Source: Arthrobacter sp. Y81 (GTDB lineage Bacteria; Actinomycetota; Actinomycetes; Actinomycetales; Micrococcaceae). From it: a stretch of DNA of 64,000 nucleotides. This document shows positions 1 to 8,793 of this stretch, one piece after another; positions within the stretch are counted from its first letter, which is position 1, and each line of letters starts with the position of its first letter. Made by a program: the position numbers and the translations under genes. The stretch covers positions 56,732 to 120,731 of the forward strand of contig NZ_PJIL01000016.1 in the NCBI RefSeq assembly GCF_002929335.1, read 5' to 3'. The notes beneath the pieces are model-generated. The model saw only the letters and a list, made by a program, of their open reading frames with translations, was not told where the DNA came from and did not search any database.

Positions 1-258
1 GGACTCAGTGGCCTGGAGGTCGGCGTGGCAGGCGGGACCGCCATCGTCGGTCAAAGGCTCCTGGAAGCCGTCTTCGGTGAAGATGCCGTGCGGCGCCTGG
101 CTCAGACGGCGCGTGAGGACCTGAACGCGCGGTGCCAGAACCTGCTGCAGGAAGAGCAGCAGCGCTTCCTCGAACGGCTGGACTTTGCCGCCGGCGAGTC
201 ACCGGACGTGCTGGCAGGCCATGCCCGCGCCCTGCAGCGGCTGGCGGAGTCCGCGTGA
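1..258 (+). CDS. Dynamin-like GTPase, C-terminal fragment (cut by window edge)
   Basis: Only the last 85 codons are present and the frame is open from the first base. The visible part is a charged, Gln/Glu-rich helical tail (residues such as QNLLQEEQQRFLERL) with no GTPase motif left. Its stop TGA overlaps the GTG start of the next gene, itself a dynamin-like GTPase. Actinobacteria often carry two such GTPases side by side, so I infer that this is the tail of the first member. The family assignment comes from context, not from a motif. Confidence 0.6.
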   Translation, partial: GLSGLEVGVAGGTAIVGQRLLEAVFGEDAVRRLAQTAREDLNARCQNLLQEEQQRFLERLDFAAGESPDVLAGHARALQRLAESA

Positions 259-1874
259 GCAGGCACAGCGGGACCAGGGAAGCCTCCCGGCTCCACGCCC
301 GGCTGGAAGCCCTGAACGACGCGCGGGAGCTTGCCGGCGGGGTGCTTCCCGAGGAGTCGCTGGATGACGTGCTGCAGGTCCTTGAACGCGCCAGTTCGCG
401 CCGTTCGCTGTCCTCGGAGCACACGGTGGTGGGATTCTTTGGTGCCACGGGCAGCGGCAAGTCCTCGCTCTTCAATGCGGTAAGCGGCGCTGACATCGCG
501 ACGGCGGCAGCCCGCCGTCCCACAACCTCGGAACCGCTGGCCGGCGTCTGGGGAACAGGGGGCAGTGAACCGCTGCTGGACTGGCTCGGGGTGAACAAGC
601 GGCACCATTCCTCGGCAGTGCCGGGATTCGCCGATGAATCCACGGGCCTGATCCTGCTGGACCTGCCCGACTTCGACTCAACGAAAGCCGCCAACAGGGA
701 AATTGTCCAGCGGATGGTGGGGCTGGTGGACGTACTCGTGTGGGTGTTGGACCCGCAGAAATATGCGGACGCAGCAGTGCACAACGACTTCCTTGCGCCG
801 CTGGCCTCGCACGGAGCGGTCACCCTGGTGGTCCTCAACCAGATCGACCTGCTTCCGCCACGGGACATCGCCCCCGTGCTGGAATCGCTCAAAGCCATTC
901 TGGCCCGTGACGGACTGGGCAAAGTCCAGGTCCTCGGTGCCTCTGCCCTGACGGGGACCGGCGTGGACAAAGTCCGGGCGGCCATCCGCCACGTGGCGCT
1001 GCAACGGCAGGCGTTATCCCAGCGGCTGGCGGCGGATGTTTCCAAGGCCTCGGCGCAGCTCGCGGCGGCCTCCGGGAGCGGGGAAGCGGCAGGTGTCGGG
1101 GCCGGCACCCGGTCGCGCCTGGCCGACGAGCTTGCGGCGGCCGCCAACGTCCCGCTCGTGGTCGAAGCCGTGTCGCGGTCGTACCGGCACGAAGCAACGC
1201 GGCGCACCGGCTGGCCCCTGACCCGCTGGCTGGTCCGGTTCCGTCCCGACCCGCTGCGGCGGCTCAACCTCCGCCGTGAAGGGGCCAGCGCCGAGGTCAA
1301 CAGGACATCGCTGCCGCCGGCGGGGGCGCCGGAACGCGCCAGGACGGACGCGGCTGTGCGGGAATTCGCGGACGCGGCCAGTACCGGAGCTCCCGGGCCC
1401 TGGCGTGCGGCCATCCGCAGCGCGGCGCGCGAAGGGCGGGACCAGTTGCCGGACGCGCTGGACCAGGCCATTGCCGGCACCGACCTGCTGGCCGGACGCA
1501 AATCGTGGTGGTGGGGCCTCTTCAACGCCGTCCAGTGGCTGGCCCTTCTGGCAGCCCTGGGCGGACTCGCCTGGCTGGGCGTCCTTGCAGGCCTTGGCTA
1601 TCTCCAGCTGCCGGTTCCGGAAGTGCCCAGGGTGGAGGGGTGGCCTGTGCCCACCCTGTTGATTGCCGGGGGAGCGGTGCTTGGCATTGTCCTGGCCGTT
1701 GCCGCGAAGGTCATCGCCGGCGCTGCTGCCGGACTGCGGGCCGCTGCGGCGCGGAAAAAGCTCAATGCGGCCGTCGCTGCCGTGGCGGACAGGCTGGTGG
1801 TCGAACCGGTGGAAGTGGAGGTCAGCCGGCTGAAGTCCTTCAACGCGGCCCTGAAGTCCGCGGGCCGCGGCTAG
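255..1874 (+). CDS. Dynamin-like / YfjP-type membrane-associated GTPase
   Basis: A 539-residue GTP-binding protein probably acting at the cytoplasmic membrane. A P-loop GATGSGKSS is near residue 60, a switch-II-like DLPDFDS near 137, and an NQIDLL base-recognition motif near 195. Two hydrophobic segments follow in the last third (around residues 425-450 and 470-495), with a basic helical tail after them. The order GTPase, helical middle, paired membrane segments resembles bacterial dynamin-like or YfjP-type GTPases. The start is the GTG overlapping the upstream stop (GTGA), so the pair is translationally coupled; the open frame extends further upstream but would overlap the first gene by over 100 bases. 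The cellular role is unknown; membrane remodelling or stress repair is inference. Confidence 0.8.
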   Translation: MSRHSGTREASRLHARLEALNDARELAGGVLPEESLDDVLQVLERASSRRSLSSEHTVVGFFGATGSGKSSLFNAVSGADIATAAARRPTTSEPLAGVWGTGGSEPLLDWLGVNKRHHSSAVPGFADESTGLILLDLPDFDSTKAANREIVQRMVGLVDVLVWVLDPQKYADAAVHNDFLAPLASHGAVTLVVLNQIDLLPPRDIAPVLESLKAILARDGLGKVQVLGASALTGTGVDKVRAAIRHVALQRQALSQRLAADVSKASAQLAAASGSGEAAGVGAGTRSRLADELAAAANVPLVVEAVSRSYRHEATRRTGWPLTRWLVRFRPDPLRRLNLRREGASAEVNRTSLPPAGAPERARTDAAVREFADAASTGAPGPWRAAIRSAAREGRDQLPDALDQAIAGTDLLAGRKSWWWGLFNAVQWLALLAALGGLAWLGVLAGLGYLQLPVPEVPRVEGWPVPTLLIAGGAVLGIVLAVAAKVIAGAAAGLRAAAARKKLNAAVAAVADRLVVEPVEVEVSRLKSFNAALKSAGRG

Positions 1875-1888
1875 CGTTCCTGCCGCGG

Positions 1889-2434
1889 TCAGCCTTCCTG
1901 CAGCGCTGCCGTGGCGTCGCGCACCTTGATCATGGTGCGCAGGTTGCGTGTGGTGGTGCTGGATTTGTAGCGGACCTTGGACGACACCTTGCTGAACGGG
2001 CTGTCCAGGGTGCCGCCGGCGGGTGCCAGCCAGGCCATCGCCTCCGGACCCAATCTTTGCTGCCGGGTGCCGTCCAGGCGGGCGCCTGCCTCGAACAGTT
2101 CGTCCAGCATGGCCTTGTCCGAACTGAGCGTGATGTAGGTATGGGTCGCCTTGTCTTCGGCCGGGTACGGGCACGCAGCCACGATCGCGGCAACCCTGTC
2201 GGCGGTCAGTACCACTACCCACGCGTCATAGCCAAAGGCTTCACGCAGGCAGGCTTCGACGTCCTTCTTGACCGCCGCCGCCCCGAGACTGCTGGCGAGG
2301 GCCACGTTGCCGCTTGCCAGGAGGGTCTTCACTCCGGTGAAGCCGCGGGATGCCAGCGCATTCTTGAGATCCGCCATTTTGATGTTGATGCCGCCCACAT
2401 TGATGCCGCGCAGGAATACCGCATAGCTCTTCAT
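1889..2434 (-). CDS. DUF1697 family protein
   Basis: A protein of 181 residues with the typical DUF1697 opening (YAVFLRGINVGG, then MADLKNAL and LLASGNV) and the conserved length of about 180. The function of the family is not established. The ATG at 2434 is preferred over the GTG six bases upstream because a TAGGCT -10 box lies exactly six bases before the ATG, which would give a leaderless mRNA, and because no purine-rich ribosome site is seen. It converges with the GTPase gene (14-base gap) and is transcribed alone. Confidence 0.85.
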   Translation of the reverse strand: MKSYAVFLRGINVGGINIKMADLKNALASRGFTGVKTLLASGNVALASSLGAAAVKKDVEACLREAFGYDAWVVVLTADRVAAIVAACPYPAEDKATHTYITLSSDKAMLDELFEAGARLDGTRQQRLGPEAMAWLAPAGGTLDSPFSKVSSKVRYKSSTTTRNLRTMIKVRDATAALQEG

Positions 2435-2440
2435 GGGCAC

Positions 2441-2446
2441 AGCCTA
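2441..2446 (-). promoter_or_regulatory. -10 box (TAGGCT) of a leaderless promoter for the DUF1697 gene
   Basis: TAGGCT on the minus strand is followed by exactly six bases and then the ATG at 2434, so transcription would start at the A of the start codon. The same geometry recurs at several other genes in this window. Confidence 0.6.
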
Positions 2447-2504
2447 TAACCCGCGAACGGGCTGGGGACGCCGGGCAAACCGCGTCCGGCGGGTGTCATG
2501 TCGG

Positions 2505-3224
2505 TCAGTCGTTGTTTTTGCGGAGTGCCTCGGTGAGGACACGGGCGGCATTGCAGACGACTTCGGCATGCAGCCGGCCCGGCTGGCGCGTCAGACGCTC
2601 AATCGGCCCGGAAATCGAGACGGCGGCGATCACCCGTCCGGACGGACCGCGGACGGGCGCCGAAACGGAGGCGACCCCCGGCTCGCGTTCGCCGAGGCTC
2701 TGGCCCCAGCCCCGCCGTCGTACTCCCGCCAGGACCGTGGGCGTAAAGCGCGCGGCCTGCAGTCCTTCGAGGAGCCGGTCGTGGTCCTCCCAGGCAAGCA
2801 GCACCTGGGCGGCGGAGCCGGCCTTCATGGAAAGCTGCGTACCCACCGGGATGGTGTCCCGGAGGCCGATGGGGCGTTCAGCCGACGCAACGCACACGCG
2901 CCAGTCACCCTGCCGGCGGAAGATCTGCGCGCTTTCGCCGGTGGCGTCGCGCAGCTGCATCAGGACCGGCCCCGCGGAAGCGATCAGCCTGTCCTCGCCC
3001 GCGGCGGACGCGAGCTCCACCAGGCGGCTGCCCAGCACAAAGCGCCCCTGGATGTCGCGGCTCACCAACCGGTGATGAACCAGTGCAAGTGCAAGCCTAT
3101 GCACGGTGGGACGCGCCAGCCCGGTGGCAGCCACCAGCTGCGCCAGGGTGGTGGGTCCGGCCTCAAGTGCGTCAAGCACGTGGGCCGCTTTATCGATGAC
3201 GCCGACTCCACTAGAATTGTCCAT
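2505..3224 (-). CDS. IclR-family transcriptional regulator, NdgR/LtbR-like, divergent from leuCD
   Basis: A 239-residue regulator: winged HTH at residues 10-65 (VIDKAAHVLDALEAG, LAQLVAATGLARPTVHRL) and an IclR effector domain at 80-239 (FRRQGDWRVCVASAE, VGTQLSMKAGSAAQVLLAW, SVSAPVRGPSGRVIAAVSISGP). In actinobacteria the IclR protein encoded divergently from leuCD (NdgR in Streptomyces, LtbR in Corynebacterium) controls leucine and related amino-acid genes; assignment here rests on family plus position. I chose ATG 3224 rather than 3245 because a -35/-10 pair places the transcription start on this ATG and the upstream alternative would run through the promoter and a palindrome. Autoregulation is likely. 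Confidence 0.9.
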   Translation of the reverse strand: MDNSSGVGVIDKAAHVLDALEAGPTTLAQLVAATGLARPTVHRLALALVHHRLVSRDIQGRFVLGSRLVELASAAGEDRLIASAGPVLMQLRDATGESAQIFRRQGDWRVCVASAERPIGLRDTIPVGTQLSMKAGSAAQVLLAWEDHDRLLEGLQAARFTPTVLAGVRRRGWGQSLGEREPGVASVSAPVRGPSGRVIAAVSISGPIERLTRQPGRLHAEVVCNAARVLTEALRKNND

Positions 3225-3229
3225 GTACT

Positions 3230-3249
3230 GATATTGCCGTCTCAATATC
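3230..3249. promoter_or_regulatory. Inverted repeat GATATTG-N6-CAATATC, candidate IclR/NdgR operator
   Basis: A perfect 7-bp inverted repeat with a 6-base spacer sits in the iclR-leuC gap and covers the -10 box and most of the -35/-10 spacer of the iclR promoter. It is AT-rich in a GC-rich region. Binding by the adjacent IclR protein is an inference from position; it could act on both iclR and leuC. Confidence 0.6.
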
Positions 3250-3259
3250 TGAGATGCAA
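3231..3259 (-). promoter_or_regulatory. Promoter of iclR: TTGCAT - 17 - CAATAT, leaderless
   Basis: On the minus strand -35 TTGCAT (3259-3254) and -10 CAATAT (3236-3231) are 17 bases apart. Six bases separate the -10 from the ATG at 3224, so the mRNA would begin at the start codon. No ribosome-binding site is seen, which fits. Confidence 0.65.
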
Positions 3260-3336
3260 ATCATTTGGCTGGCGTATTACGCGGGCGTGCTGGTTCAGTG
3301 GATACAAACAGCCAACAGCAGTGAAGGGAGATGGCC

Positions 3337-4779
3337 ATGGCAAAGACATTGGCCGAGAAAGTCTGGGACGCGCACGTGGTGCGCAAAGGCGACGGCGAAG
3401 GTGCCAACGCTCAGCCTGACCTTCTCTACATCGACCTCCACCTCGTGCATGAAGTCACGTCCCCGCAGGCCTTCGAGGGGCTCCGCCTGGCCGGCCGCAA
3501 ACTGCGCCGCCCGGACCTCACCATCGCCACCGAGGACCACAACACCCCCACGCTGGACATCGACAAGCCTATCGCCGATCTGACCAGCCGGACGCAGATC
3601 CAGACCCTCCGCAACAACTGCGCGGAATTCGGCGTCCGCCTGCATTCCCTGGGCGACGCCGAGCAGGGAATCGTCCACGTGGTGGGCCCCCAGCTCGGGC
3701 TCACCCAGCCGGGCATGACCGTGGTCTGCGGCGACTCGCACACGTCCACGCACGGAGCATTCGGCGCACTGGCCATGGGCATCGGCACGTCCGAGGTGGA
3801 ACACGTGATGGCCACGCAGACGCTGTCCCTGAAGCCGTTCAAAACCATGGCGATCAACGTCGAGGGCACGCTCCGTCCCGGTGTTTCGGCGAAGGACATC
3901 ATCCTGGCCGTCATCGCCAAGATCGGCACCGGCGGCGGGCAGGGCTACGTCCTGGAATACCGGGGCTCCGCCATCCGTGCGCTGTCCATGGAAGCCCGGA
4001 TGACCATCTGCAACATGTCCATCGAAGCCGGTGCACGTGCAGGCCTGGTTGCCCCGGACCAGACCACCTATGACTACATGCACGGCCGCCCGCACGCGCC
4101 GCAGGGCGCGGAGTGGGACGCCGCCGTCGAATACTGGAACACCCTGCGCACCGAAGATGACGCGACGTTCGACGTCGAGGTGGACCTGGACGCCGACACC
4201 CTGGAACCCTTTGTTACCTGGGGCACCAACCCCGGCCAGGGCGTTTCGCTGTCCTCCAAGGTTCCCTCGCCCGAGGACTTCGGCGATGAAAACGCCAAGG
4301 CCGCGGCCGAACGGGCCCTGCAGTACATGGGCCTGGAAGCCGGTACGCCGATGAAGGAGATCCGGGTGGACACGGTCTTCCTGGGATCCTGCACCAACTC
4401 CCGGATGGAGGACCTGCGCGCTGCTGCGGACGTCATTCGCGGCCGCACCAAGGACCCGAACATCCGCATGCTCGTTGTACCGGGCTCGGCACGCGTCCGG
4501 CTCGAGGCCGAAGCGGAAGGCCTGGACAAGGTCTTCAAGGAGTTCGGCGCCGAATGGCGTTTCGCCGGCTGCTCCATGTGCCTGGGCATGAACCCGGACC
4601 AGCTGGAAGTGGGGGAGCGCTGCGCCTCCACGTCCAACCGCAACTTCGAGGGGCGCCAGGGCAAGGGCGGCCGCACCCACCTCGTCTCGCCGGTAGTCGC
4701 TGCGGCGACGGCGGTCCGCGGAACGCTGAGCTCGCCGTCGGATCTGGAGTCCGCCGCCGTCCGCACCAGCGCCGCCTAG
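3337..4779 (+). CDS. leuC: 3-isopropylmalate dehydratase large subunit
   Basis: Isopropylmalate isomerase large subunit (480 residues), which with LeuD interconverts 2- and 3-isopropylmalate in leucine synthesis. It is an aconitase-fold 4Fe-4S enzyme: DSHTSTHGAFG substrate loop, FLGSCTNSR and CSMCLGMNPD supply the three cluster cysteines. The start at 3337 is chosen because GAAGGGA lies seven bases upstream; the ATG at 3331 would be too close to it. It is divergent from the IclR gene and followed after 65 bases by leuD, with which it forms an operon. Confidence 0.97.
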   Translation: MAKTLAEKVWDAHVVRKGDGEGANAQPDLLYIDLHLVHEVTSPQAFEGLRLAGRKLRRPDLTIATEDHNTPTLDIDKPIADLTSRTQIQTLRNNCAEFGVRLHSLGDAEQGIVHVVGPQLGLTQPGMTVVCGDSHTSTHGAFGALAMGIGTSEVEHVMATQTLSLKPFKTMAINVEGTLRPGVSAKDIILAVIAKIGTGGGQGYVLEYRGSAIRALSMEARMTICNMSIEAGARAGLVAPDQTTYDYMHGRPHAPQGAEWDAAVEYWNTLRTEDDATFDVEVDLDADTLEPFVTWGTNPGQGVSLSSKVPSPEDFGDENAKAAAERALQYMGLEAGTPMKEIRVDTVFLGSCTNSRMEDLRAAADVIRGRTKDPNIRMLVVPGSARVRLEAEAEGLDKVFKEFGAEWRFAGCSMCLGMNPDQLEVGERCASTSNRNFEGRQGKGGRTHLVSPVVAAATAVRGTLSSPSDLESAAVRTSAA

Positions 4780-4844
4780 ATAACGCCGACTAGTTCACGC
4801 CGTTTAGACGACGCCTAGACCTACCCAGCACCGAAGGATCCGCC

Positions 4845-5447
4845 ATGGAAAAGTTCAGCACCCACACCGGGATCGGCGTACCGCTGCGCCAGAGCAATGT
4901 GGACACCGACCAGATCATCCCCGCCGTTTACCTCAAGCGCATCACCCGCACCGGCTTCGAGGACGCACTCTTCGCTGCCTGGCGCAAGGACCCGGCCTTC
5001 ATCCTCAACCAGGCACCGTTCAACGCCGGCTCCGTGCTGGTTGCCGGGCCCGACTTCGGCACCGGATCCTCCCGTGAGCACGCTGTATGGGCACTGAAGG
5101 ACTACGGCTTCAAGACCGTCCTGTCCTCCCGGTTCGCCGATATCTTCCGCGGCAACTCCGGCAAACAGGGCCTCCTGGCGGCTGAACTCGCCCAGGATGA
5201 CATTGAGCTCATCTGGAAGGTGCTGGAGAACGCCCCCGGCACCGAAGTGACGGTGGACCTCGTCTCGAAGACCGTGATGTGCGGCAACATCGTGGCTCCG
5301 TTCGAGATTGACGACTACACGCGCTGGCGCCTGCTGGAAGGCCTGGACGACATCGGGCTGACCCTCCAGCACGAGGAAGACATCACGACCTATGAGGCGA
5401 CCAGGCCTGCCTTCAAGCCGAAGACCCTCCCGGCACGGCTGTCCTAG
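4845..5447 (+). CDS. leuD: 3-isopropylmalate dehydratase small subunit
   Basis: Small subunit of isopropylmalate isomerase, 200 residues, the usual length for bacterial LeuD. The swivelling-domain motifs are visible: VDTDQIIPAVYLKRI near the N-terminus and GPDFGTGSSREHAVWAL around residue 66, plus the GFKTVLSSRFADIFRGN segment. AAGGAT before the ATG serves as ribosome site. It is cotranscribed with leuC. A 212-base gap separates it from the MurA-family gene, which probably has its own promoter. Confidence 0.97.
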   Translation: MEKFSTHTGIGVPLRQSNVDTDQIIPAVYLKRITRTGFEDALFAAWRKDPAFILNQAPFNAGSVLVAGPDFGTGSSREHAVWALKDYGFKTVLSSRFADIFRGNSGKQGLLAAELAQDDIELIWKVLENAPGTEVTVDLVSKTVMCGNIVAPFEIDDYTRWRLLEGLDDIGLTLQHEEDITTYEATRPAFKPKTLPARLS

Positions 5448-5659
5448 ACGGGACGGTATTACCGGACGGTGTTGCCGCACGGGCGCGCCGCGCCGCGGGT
5501 CAGTTCCTGGACTCTGCTGAGCCCGGGCCTGGTCCCTGCTCTGCCCGCCCCTGGACCCTGGCGGAGCGCGCCGTATTTCAGATCGGTAACGCAAGCTCCT
5601 ATGCTTAGCTGGAGCCTTTGTAAGGATTTGGGGGCGAGTAGTCGTGAGGAAACCGGTAT

Positions 5660-6985
5660 ATGAGTAGTGTTCTGACAATCCGCGGAGGCGTCCCGCTGAC
5701 TGGCCGCGTCACCGTTCGCGGGGCCAAGAATCTTGTCCCCAAGGCCATGGTGGCTGCCCTCTTGGGCAACGAGCCGTCCGTGTTGCGCAACGTCCCTGAA
5801 ATCAAGGACGTCGAGGTTGTCACCAGCCTGCTCCAGCTCCACGGCGTCACCGTCGAAAAGGACCCCGTCACCGGGGACCTCACTCTGGATCCCAAGGGCG
5901 CCAAGACCGCGTCCAGCACCGCCATTGACGCCCACGCCGGCGACTCCCGGATCCCCATCCTGCTGTGCGGCCCGCTGATCCACGCGATCGGTGAGGCCTT
6001 CATTCCGGACCTGGGCGGCTGCAAGATCGGCGACCGCCCGATTGACTACCACCTGAACGTCCTGCGTCAGTTCGGGGCCGTCGTCGAAAAGCGCCCGGGC
6101 GGCATCCACATTTCCGCGCCCAAGGGACTTCAGGGGGCCAAGATCTCCCTGCCGTACCCGTCGGTGGGAGCCACGGAACAGGTCCTGCTCAGCGCCACCC
6201 GTGCCGAAGGCATCACGGAGCTCTCCGGTGCCGCGACGGAGCCGGAAATCATCGACCTCATTGCCGTGCTGCAGAAGATGGGCGCCATCATCAGCGTCCA
6301 GACGGACCGCACCATTCGGATCGAAGGCGTGAAGGACCTGGGCGGCTACAACCACCGCGCCCTCTCCGACCGCAACGAATCCGCATCCTGGGCCTCAGCT
6401 GCGCTTGTGACGCGCGGAGACATTTTTGTCGAGGGTGCATCCCAGCGCGACATGATGACCTTCCTGAACACCTACCGCAAGGTCGGCGGCGGCATGGACA
6501 TCGGCGAGGACGGCATCCGTTTCTACCACCGCGGCGGCAAGCTGAACCCGCTCGTCCTGGAAACGGACGTGCACCCGGGATTCATGACCGACTGGCAGCA
6601 GCCGCTCGTTGTAGCCCTGACGCAGGCCGAGGGCGTGTCAATCGTCCACGAAACCGTCTACGAGAACCGTTTCGGCTTCACGGAAGCGCTCCTCCGGATG
6701 GGTGCCAACATCCAGGTGCACCGGGAATGCCTCGGCAGCGTGCCGTGCCGCTTCGGCCAGCGCAACTTCCTGCACTCGGCCGTCATTTCGGGCCCCACGC
6801 AGCTCAAGGGCACCGACATCGACGTACCGGACCTCCGGGGCGGCTTCAGCCATCTCATCGCAGCACTGGCCGCCACCGGCACGTCCCGGGTGACCGGAAT
6901 CGACATCATCAACCGCGGCTACGAGCGCTTCACCGAGAAGCTCGCCGGCCTGGGCGCCGATTTCGACATCACCTCAGCCAAGTAA
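5660..6985 (+). CDS. murA: UDP-N-acetylglucosamine 1-carboxyvinyltransferase (MurA family)
   Basis: A 441-residue EPSP-synthase-fold enzyme that transfers enolpyruvate to UDP-GlcNAc, the first committed step of peptidoglycan synthesis. The N-terminal GAKN (Lys23) and the catalytic-loop cysteine (LGGCKIGDRPIDYHL, Cys121) are present, so it should be active and fosfomycin-sensitive. The C-terminal PDLRGGFSHLIAALAATG is typical. The genome may hold a second MurA, and the sequence (SRIPILLCGPL instead of the usual active-site arch) is somewhat divergent. It starts a run of closely spaced genes murA-plsC-gpsA-ddl. A possible -10 (TATGCT) is near 5600. Confidence 0.93.
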   Translation: MSSVLTIRGGVPLTGRVTVRGAKNLVPKAMVAALLGNEPSVLRNVPEIKDVEVVTSLLQLHGVTVEKDPVTGDLTLDPKGAKTASSTAIDAHAGDSRIPILLCGPLIHAIGEAFIPDLGGCKIGDRPIDYHLNVLRQFGAVVEKRPGGIHISAPKGLQGAKISLPYPSVGATEQVLLSATRAEGITELSGAATEPEIIDLIAVLQKMGAIISVQTDRTIRIEGVKDLGGYNHRALSDRNESASWASAALVTRGDIFVEGASQRDMMTFLNTYRKVGGGMDIGEDGIRFYHRGGKLNPLVLETDVHPGFMTDWQQPLVVALTQAEGVSIVHETVYENRFGFTEALLRMGANIQVHRECLGSVPCRFGQRNFLHSAVISGPTQLKGTDIDVPDLRGGFSHLIAALAATGTSRVTGIDIINRGYERFTEKLAGLGADFDITSAK

Positions 6986-6995
6986 CGGGGTCCCA

Positions 6996-7742
6996 GTGAA
7001 GGAAACGGCCAAGAGCCGCATCACCTTTGTCATCGTCGCCGGGATCGTCAGGCCCGTGATGAACCTGCTCATGAACAAGAAGTGGGAAGGGCTGGAAAAG
7101 CTGCCGGCAGGCGGCTTCATCGCTGCCCCCAACCACTGCACCGAGATCGACCCGCTGGTCGTCGGCCATATGCTCTATAACCAGAAACGGATGCCGCACT
7201 TCCTCGCCAAGGGCGGACTCTTCAAGGTGCCGGTCGTCGGGGCCGTGCTGCACGCCACCAAGCAGATCCCGGTGGAACGCTCGACGGCGGGCGCCAACCG
7301 TTCGTTGAACGTCGCCAAGGAAGTGGTGGCCGAAGGCGGGGCAATCATCATCTACCCCGAAGGCACCCTGACCCGGGACCCGGACCTCTGGCCGATGAAG
7401 GGCCACACCGGCGCCGCCCGGATGGCACTGGAAAGCGGTATTCCGGTTGTTCCCATGGCCCACTGGGGAGCCCACCAGGTCTTCCCCCGCTATGCCAAGC
7501 GCTTCCATGTGTTCCCCCGCCGGACGTCCCGCGTCATCGTGGGCGATCCCGTGGACCTCAGCGCTTTTGAGGGCCGTCCGCTGGACAAGGCCACGCTGAC
7601 GGCGGCTACCGCCGTCATCATGGACGCCATCACCGGGTTGCTCGCTACGCTGCGTTCCGAGCAGCCTCCCGCCGAACGGTGGGACCCGGCTGCCCACAAC
7701 CAGAGCAAACACGGACGCAACATCGAACGGGACGGCAAATGA
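6996..7742 (+). CDS. plsC: 1-acyl-sn-glycerol-3-phosphate acyltransferase
   Basis: A 248-residue lysophosphatidic acid acyltransferase acting at the inner face of the membrane in phospholipid synthesis. The catalytic HX4D motif is NHCTEIDP (His47-Asp52) and the glycerophosphate-binding YPEGT motif follows near residue 123. A hydrophobic N-terminal stretch (ITFVIVAGIVRPVMNLL) could associate with membrane. The GTG start lies ten bases after murA, and its TGA overlaps the gpsA ATG, so it is coupled to the enzyme that makes its glycerol-3-phosphate precursor. Substrate choice within the PlsC family is not certain. Confidence 0.9.
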   Translation: MKETAKSRITFVIVAGIVRPVMNLLMNKKWEGLEKLPAGGFIAAPNHCTEIDPLVVGHMLYNQKRMPHFLAKGGLFKVPVVGAVLHATKQIPVERSTAGANRSLNVAKEVVAEGGAIIIYPEGTLTRDPDLWPMKGHTGAARMALESGIPVVPMAHWGAHQVFPRYAKRFHVFPRRTSRVIVGDPVDLSAFEGRPLDKATLTAATAVIMDAITGLLATLRSEQPPAERWDPAAHNQSKHGRNIERDGK

Positions 7743-8791
7743 CCCAGGAACAGGCTGCAGCGGGCTCAGCGAAATCGGTCGCCGTCCTCGGAGCCGGCTC
7801 CTGGGGCACCACTTTTGCCAAGATCCTTGCCGACGCTGCCACGGCATCCGGCGTTCAGCGGAGCATCCGGCTCTGGGGCCGCCGCAGCGAAGTCGTGGAG
7901 CAGATCAACACCCGGCACCGCAACCCGCAGTACCTCAAGGAGATTGACCTCCCGCCCAGCATCACCGCATCGACCGACGTCGCGGACGTACTTTCCGGCG
8001 CAGACCTTGTGGTCCTGGCCGTTCCCGCCCAGTCCCTGCGGCTTCAGCTTCGCGAGTGGCGGCACCTGATCTCGCCGGACGCCCTGGTGGTCTCCCTGAT
8101 GAAGGGGCTGGAGCTCAGTTCGGACGCCCGCATGAGCGAAGTCATCTGTGAGGAACTGGGTATCAAGGCAGACCGCGTTGCCGTGGTGTCCGGACCGAAC
8201 CTGGCCATGGAAATTGCCAGGGAGGAACCCACCGCGTCGGTCGTGGCCTGCTCGGACGCCGAGGTGGCGTCGTGGATCGCCCGCAGCTGCACCGCACCAT
8301 ACTTCCGCCCCTACACCACCACCGACGTCGTCGGCGTTGAAATCGGCGGCATCGTCAAGAATGTCATCGCCTTGGCCGTAGGCATCTGCGAAGGCAAGCA
8401 GATGGGTGACAACACCAAGGCCTCGGTCATCACCCGCGGACTTGCGGAGACGTCCAGGCTGGCGCTCGCTCTCGGGGGCGAGGCGCAGACCATGGCAGGC
8501 CTCGCCGGCCTGGGGGATTTGGTGGCAACCTGCTCCTCGCCGCTGTCACGGAACCACACCGCGGGGCGCCTCCTCGGCAAAGGCCTGACGCTGGAACAGG
8601 TGGCCGCGGAAATGACCCAAACGGCCGAAGGGATCAAATCGGGGCAGGCCGTGCATGAACTTGCCGGAAAACTCGGCGTCGAAATGCCCATCACTGCGGC
8701 AGTCGTTGCCGTCCTGGCCGGAAAATTGTCCGTTGACGAACTGGGACCGCTGCTGCTGGCCCGGGACCTTAAATCCGAAGGCGATTACTGA
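7739..8791 (+). CDS. gpsA: Glycerol-3-phosphate dehydrogenase [NAD(P)+]
   Basis: Reduces dihydroxyacetone phosphate to sn-glycerol-3-phosphate for phospholipid synthesis. The 350-residue product has the Rossmann motif VLGAGSWGTTFAK at residues 16-28, the conserved VVSGPNLAMEI and the catalytic-lysine segment EIGGIVKNVIALAVGI, with GLGDLVATCSSPLSRN later. The ATG overlaps the plsC stop (ATGA), which defines the start; an in-frame upstream start would lie inside plsC. Followed two bases later by ddl. Confidence 0.96.
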   Translation: MTQEQAAAGSAKSVAVLGAGSWGTTFAKILADAATASGVQRSIRLWGRRSEVVEQINTRHRNPQYLKEIDLPPSITASTDVADVLSGADLVVLAVPAQSLRLQLREWRHLISPDALVVSLMKGLELSSDARMSEVICEELGIKADRVAVVSGPNLAMEIAREEPTASVVACSDAEVASWIARSCTAPYFRPYTTTDVVGVEIGGIVKNVIALAVGICEGKQMGDNTKASVITRGLAETSRLALALGGEAQTMAGLAGLGDLVATCSSPLSRNHTAGRLLGKGLTLEQVAAEMTQTAEGIKSGQAVHELAGKLGVEMPITAAVVAVLAGKLSVDELGPLLLARDLKSEGDY

Positions 8792-8793
8792 CT

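Noticed and set aside
5..1525. A 506-residue open frame on the minus strand
   Set aside because: It is antisense to the dynamin-like GTPase, Arg/Ser-rich and without any motif; a high-GC shadow.
5448..5659. Search for a riboswitch or tRNA between leuD and murA
   Set aside because: No cloverleaf or known riboswitch core was seen; only a weak TATGCT -10.
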